Source: Eubacterium sp. (lineage in GTDB: Bacteria; Bacillota; Clostridia; Lachnospirales; Lachnospiraceae). From it: DNA of 38,764 bases. The translations under genes and the position numbers were made by a program. The stretch is from assembly GCA_024684035.1 (NCBI GenBank), contig JAIKXQ010000120.1, positions 1-38,764 on the forward strand, in the 5' to 3' direction. The number at the start of each line of letters is the position of its first letter. Positions within the stretch are counted from its first letter, which is position 1. The notes beneath the pieces were generated by a model. The model was not told the DNA's origin. It saw only the letters and a program-made list of their open reading frames with translations, and did no database searches. Positions 35,083 to 38,764 of the stretch are shown here, in pieces.

Positions 35083-36831
35083 TCAGCTCTTCATAATAAT
35101 ATGGTAGCATCTGGCACTGCGCTCTTTCTCTTCGGCGATAAACCTGACCCATCCGGCCATCCTTTTTCCTGCCAGGCTCTGACAATCCTCAAAAAATTCC
35201 CAGGTATCATTCCGGAAACTTCGATCCATCGCTTCCGCTATCAAGTCCGATGCAGGAACACACCACTCAGGCCGAATGATCCCTTCATTCGTCCGTTCTC
35301 CGATCATTCCCGCGTTCTCCATATATGCCAGATAAGCTTTGTTTGCCCGTATAAAAATAAGCTTTCCTTCGCGGTACTCAACCAGCGACTCCGGTATACG
35401 GTGGATCTTCCCGCTCAGCTCCCTCGGAAGATCTTCCTTCTCAATATCCACCTGACCGATTGTTTCGTAATACCTGGCATCCGCCAGTGTCTCGGTAGCC
35501 ACCTGGATATTCTTCGTCAGCTCATCCGAATACCCGCCGAGAGGAATCGGCCTTCCGAAGAGATAGCCCTGCATCCGCTCACAGCCGATACTCTTGAGAA
35601 AATTATATTCCTCCTTTGTGTTGACGCCTTCCGCCAGCGTGTGAATATGAAGATCATGCGCCATTTTTACCATGTGCCTGAAGATTTTCTCACCTTTACT
35701 CTCAAATGTAAAGTCCTCAAGGAAGCGCATATCGAATTTAATCAGGTCAAAATCAAACTTTTGCAATACATTGAGAGAAGAGTAACCGCTTCCGAAATCA
35801 TCCATCCACACACGGAAACCGGCCTGATGAAAACCGTCAATTACCTCACGAAGTTTTTCCGGATTCCTCACGCAGGCACTCTCTGTTATTTCAATGATCA
35901 GATAATCCGGCAGAATATCATATTTTTCCGTCAGTCCGTTGACTTCCTTAACTACGTCGATGGTCTCCAGCGTACTCTGGGAAAGATTCACGGAAACCGG
36001 CACGATGGGCAGCCCGACCTTCTCTCTGTCCTCAAATTCCCGAAGCACCGTTTCCACAATATACATATCTAAAAGCGAACTCATATGTTCTTCTTCGAGA
36101 TACTGAATAAACTCTTCCGGAGAGATGATGCCCTCCTGCGGACTGTCCCAGCGCGCAAGCGCCTCCACAGCACTGACCTTCACCGAAACCGACCGGATGA
36201 TCGGCTGATAGGAGACCCTGATTTCCCCGTTATCTATGGCATCCTGGATGTGACTGAGGATGTGATTCCTCCGCATGTATTTGACATACATATCCTCCGT
36301 GTAAACGGAAATTCTACAGCGGTGATCACCATGAATGGCACGCTCCGCAATACGTGCTTTGTCACAATTAAGCGCCGGCTCTTCATCTTTGTGATCCTGA
36401 TAATAAACTCCGAATTTCAGATCAACCGCCGGAACCTGCAACAGATAATCCTGCAACAGAGTATAGACATAATCCAGGCGATCAATAGCATCACGATCCT
36501 CTGTCAATACAAGGAAATGATCATTGTCATATCTGCAGCACAATCCCCTCGAGAACGCTCTCTTCAGTGCCTTTCCTACGCTTCCGATCACCTCGTTTCC
36601 CACAAAAAAACCGTACTCATTATTGATGTGTTTCATTCCCACAATATCAGCGAAAATGAATACGGGTCTTTTGGATTCGCTGAAGATGTCAGCAATCTGA
36701 TCCTCTAACTCTTGATTGAAAGCATACTGGGTGAGCAGGCCGGTAAGAGAATCATAGAAAAGATCCCTCTCGAGTCTGCTGAGCGGCAGGCTGTATTCTC
36801 TACAATTGTTATTCTCAAATGGATTACTCAT
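35083..36831 (-). CDS. Degenerate GGDEF / EAL c-di-GMP phosphodiesterase, copy B
   Basis: The 582-residue product starts at ATG 36831, nine bases after GAGG. The GGDEF-like domain (residues about 22-170: FYDSLTGLLT, FADIVGMKHINN) has RYDNDHF at the catalytic loop, so no cyclase activity is expected. The EAL domain keeps VEALARW, VSVNLS, IEITES, DDFGSGYSSL, DLIKFD, AEGVNT and MQGYLF, which supports c-di-GMP hydrolysis. Residues after about 415 form the same extra domain as in copy A (IPESLVEY, ANKAYL, AGWVRFIAEEK). It lies 64 bases before the YGPP lipoprotein gene, on the same strand. Confidence 0.9.
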   Translation of the reverse strand: MSNPFENNNCREYSLPLSRLERDLFYDSLTGLLTQYAFNQELEDQIADIFSESKRPVFIFADIVGMKHINNEYGFFVGNEVIGSVGKALKRAFSRGLCCRYDNDHFLVLTEDRDAIDRLDYVYTLLQDYLLQVPAVDLKFGVYYQDHKDEEPALNCDKARIAERAIHGDHRCRISVYTEDMYVKYMRRNHILSHIQDAIDNGEIRVSYQPIIRSVSVKVSAVEALARWDSPQEGIISPEEFIQYLEEEHMSSLLDMYIVETVLREFEDREKVGLPIVPVSVNLSQSTLETIDVVKEVNGLTEKYDILPDYLIIEITESACVRNPEKLREVIDGFHQAGFRVWMDDFGSGYSSLNVLQKFDFDLIKFDMRFLEDFTFESKGEKIFRHMVKMAHDLHIHTLAEGVNTKEEYNFLKSIGCERMQGYLFGRPIPLGGYSDELTKNIQVATETLADARYYETIGQVDIEKEDLPRELSGKIHRIPESLVEYREGKLIFIRANKAYLAYMENAGMIGERTNEGIIRPEWCVPASDLIAEAMDRSFRNDTWEFFEDCQSLAGKRMAGWVRFIAEEKERSARCYHIIMKS

Positions 36832-37289
36832 GAAGTGAATCCTCTAACTTACTGATTATTCTTTCCGGCGTACCATTGGCAATCATCACGACGGTCATAC
36901 GCCTATAAAATGACTATACCAAAAAAACATAGATGAGTATACTTCGACTGCATTTTCTTTTTTGCAATTCCTTAACAGCAAAACTTTTTTGCAAAGCGCG
37001 GTAACTTTCGCGACACGAAACTGTCACAATATGCTATACTGTTTATACTCTGTTTTACGTATTATAATATATATACTATCAATACAGTTTATTTTCGTCT
37101 GACACATTATTCGATACGGGTCATTATGTTTGACTTTAATTCTAATATACACGCGTCACGGTCACGTCACTTTATCTTTTATGTGACTTCGTAGTAACTA
37201 TTGCGCAGAAAAATCTCAGATTGTTTTTTTATCTTTATAAATGTTGTTTTATGTGACTCATTATAATAAAGCTCATAGGAGAACATCCA
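36832..37289. promoter_or_regulatory. AT-rich divergent promoter region with repeated GTCAC/GTGAC motifs
   Basis: The 458 bases separate the divergent EAL and AraC genes. The 12-mer TTTTATGTGACT occurs twice as a direct repeat (37177-37188 and 37247-37258). GTCAC (37166-37170) and GTGAC (37183-37187) form an inverted pair 12 bases apart. TATAAT at 37262-37267 just upstream of the AraC ribosome site has no good -35, as expected for an activated promoter. TTTCG/CGAAA arms lie at 37006-37020. Confidence 0.5.
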
Positions 37290-38387
37290 ATGGAAAACAG
37301 AGAACACAGTCATCCCCCGCTGACATTAGCCGAAAAAAATCTGAAAAACTACTATTATCAACATCCCGAGCGTCATCTTCAAAGACCCTCCCGATGGGAT
37401 GAAGTATGTGATCTTGCGATCCGTTCTTTCGCACTTGATCCTGATATGCCAAAACTCCCAATTCCATTGAATAACATAATCATGACGCTGGACATCTCCA
37501 CCTCACAGTTCATCGATGAGGAGATGGATGTGTTTATGATCCGCCACGCCAGGTACCTGCCTGCGTTCTGGCACAAACATGACGCCATCGAGATCATGTA
37601 CGTTATGAGCGGCCAGTGCAGAAACATGTTCAAGAACCATGAAGAGGTTCTTCAAGCCGGTGATCTCTGTATTTTTCCGCCGGATTTCGCACATGCAATA
37701 TCCACGTTTCACGACGACGACCTGGTCATGAACATTCTGATCAGACCCGGGCTCTTCGAATCTCTCTTTATGGAGCTGGTGGGCGAGGATACGATACTTG
37801 GGAATTTCTATCAGCGGATTTTTCACGCCTCAACCGATATCCCCTATCTTTTATTCCACACTGGCGGTGATGACAGAATCGCAACAGATATCCTGCGTGC
37901 CTATGAGGACTACCATTCAGACGCGCGCTTCCGTCGGCAGATGGTCAACGCAATTCTTCACGAAGTGATCATCACCCTCGTGGAAAAATATGAATCGACA
38001 CTGGAGATCCCTGCTCTGCCGGTTGATGACAAAGCCACAAGTTTGATCTACATCCTGCGGTATATGCAGTCGAATTTTCACCATGTGGCACTCAGGGAGA
38101 TGGCAGATCAATTCGAATACAGTGAACGCCAGCTTCAACGAATCATCTATGCTGCCACGGGAATGACCTTCAGCCAGAATGTCCAGCAACAGAAAATGAA
38201 TAAGGCAGCCCAGCTGTTGAGAAGTACGGATCTGCCGATCACGAAGGTCGGGGAGCAGGTTGGGTACGCCTCTCCCAATAACTTCCGGAAAATCTTTTAT
38301 AATCACTACCAACTCACACCTTCCGAGTACAGGGATGGAAAATCCAGGAGACTGGTCAGTTTCACAAGTTACTCGGAGCGGAGGTAG
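37290..38387 (+). CDS. AraC-family transcriptional regulator with N-terminal cupin
   Basis: The 365-residue product has an N-terminal cupin sensing domain (FWHKHDAIEIMYVMSGQCRN, then FPPDFAHAI) and a C-terminal pair of AraC helix-turn-helix motifs: LREMADQFEYSERQLQRIIYAATGMTF and ITKVGEQVGYASPNNFRKIFYNHYQLTPSEYR. In this family sugars or related ligands bind the cupin. ATG at 37290 follows AGGAGAAC. The divergent EAL gene and its own upstream repeats suggest local or self regulation. A bidirectional terminator follows at 38469-38503. Confidence 0.93.
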   Translation: MENREHSHPPLTLAEKNLKNYYYQHPERHLQRPSRWDEVCDLAIRSFALDPDMPKLPIPLNNIIMTLDISTSQFIDEEMDVFMIRHARYLPAFWHKHDAIEIMYVMSGQCRNMFKNHEEVLQAGDLCIFPPDFAHAISTFHDDDLVMNILIRPGLFESLFMELVGEDTILGNFYQRIFHASTDIPYLLFHTGGDDRIATDILRAYEDYHSDARFRRQMVNAILHEVIITLVEKYESTLEIPALPVDDKATSLIYILRYMQSNFHHVALREMADQFEYSERQLQRIIYAATGMTFSQNVQQQKMNKAAQLLRSTDLPITKVGEQVGYASPNNFRKIFYNHYQLTPSEYRDGKSRRLVSFTSYSERR

Positions 38388-38468
38388 AGCGTGCGTGCAC
38401 GCTGTGTTTCTTCTTACACCCGGTTCAGTACAGATCCACTATATTGCTGAACGCGTCTGGATCGGCGC

Positions 38469-38503
38469 AAAAAAACTGCCGCACATATCGCGCGGCAGTT
38501 TTC
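38469..38503. terminator. Bidirectional terminator between AraC gene and rRNA operon
   Basis: AAAACTGCCGC and GCGGCAGTTTT form a perfect 11-base-pair stem. Read leftward it is followed by seven T, so it should stop transcripts leaving the rRNA operon; rightward it ends the AraC gene. Confidence 0.88.
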
Positions 38504-38596
38504 ACAGATTTCATTTAAGAAGTTCGTACATACCTTCAAAACTGAACACACTAACTAAGTTCCAAAACTGCATTTATTTTACAGAATCAGTCATTC

Positions 38597-38617
38597 AAAA
38601 GTGCTTCGCACTTTTTT
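38597..38617. terminator. Short hairpin terminator after the rRNA operon
   Basis: AAAAGTGC-TTC-GCACTTTT is a perfect eight-base-pair stem; T-runs lie on both strands. Confidence 0.6.
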
Positions 38618-38722
38618 CATGAGGTTTGCAAAGCAAACCCTTGTCCCGATCCATACACAGCCTTACAAAGGCTGCGCCTTTGACGTCTGTGTCTGAATCG
38701 TTCCAACTGATTCTTTGTTATA

Positions 38723-38764
38723 GGTCAAACCCTCGACCGATTAGTAACAGTCAGCTCCACACCT
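38723..38764 (-). rRNA. 23S ribosomal RNA, 3' end (partial)
   Basis: Read leftward, the edge sequence contains GGAGCTGACTGTTACTAATC then GGTCGAGGGTTTGACC, the conserved 3' terminus of Firmicute 23S rRNA. Only the last 42 or so bases are in the window; the gene continues to the right. Confidence 0.9.

Larger units (their letters stand above)
38388..38722. other. rRNA-flanking region with consecutive hairpins, no 5S gene seen
   Basis: Besides the terminators listed separately it holds GGTTTGC-AAA-GCAAACC (38623-38639) and CAGCCTT-ACA-AAGGCTG (38658-38674). No gene is visible, and no 5S rRNA sequence is recognisable in the space after the 23S end. Confidence 0.6.

Noticed and set aside
1-38764. 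CRISPR arrays, tRNA genes, insertion sequences and prophage genes
   Set aside because: I looked for regular spaced repeats, cloverleaf patterns, transposase and phage protein signatures and saw none.

Overview
The window looks like chromosome of a gut Clostridia, most likely Lachnospiraceae. The signs are a Gram-positive surface protein with InlB-type B-repeats, strong AGGAGG ribosome binding sites with several TTG/GTG starts, an indolepyruvate:ferredoxin oxidoreductase operon typical of anaerobic amino-acid fermenters, a CmpB-type membrane protein, and roughly 50% GC coding sequence. This placement is inference; no 16S gene is present. The right edge enters the 3' end of a 23S rRNA gene on the minus strand.

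Left to right: (1) 1-2606, a large secreted B-repeat surface protein cut by the window edge, followed by about 1.2 kb without a convincing gene. (2) 3807-4847, an exported transglutaminase-like protein. (3) 5028-9217, a compact type IV pilus-like locus: a PilC/GspF platform protein, four small single-pass membrane proteins with pseudopilin-like features, and a PilT-type ATPase. No PilB extension ATPase or prepilin peptidase is present. A folded-RNA candidate sits between the platform gene and the small genes. (4) 13418-9379 (leftward), a nucleotidyltransferase, an alanyl-tRNA editing protein and a Gly/Asn/Gln-rich repeat membrane protein. (5) 17760-13553 (leftward), iorA-iorB-paaK-ACT, converting aryl pyruvates to aryl-acyl-CoA and arylacetates. 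(6) 21410-17955 (leftward), an SGNH hydrolase, a LysR regulator and a degenerate-GGDEF/EAL protein. (7) 21638-23439 (rightward), an unknown 380-residue protein and a NUDIX hydrolase. (8) 27265-23652 (leftward), a two-gene ABC exporter, a lipoprotein and an overlooked 57-codon gene whose product resembles a RiPP precursor. (9) 28517-27684, a CmpB-like membrane protein. (10) 31709-28581 (leftward), queD-queE-folE-queC-queF, which can make preQ1 for queuosine tRNA modification. (11) 36831-32060 (leftward), a second EAL protein, a small lipoprotein with two VYGPP motifs, a radical SAM/SPASM enzyme beside it, and a DEAD-box helicase. (12) 37290-38387, an AraC-type regulator, then rRNA-flanking hairpins.

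The most interesting items are the radical SAM/YGPP-lipoprotein pair (34766-33669 with 35018-34773), the hidden 57-codon gene, the pilus-like locus with its pseudoknot-capable spacer, the two paralogous EAL proteins sharing a C-terminal domain, and a short sequence (CTCAYAGGAAATT plus a mini-hairpin) that recurs immediately after the U-tracts of leftward terminators.
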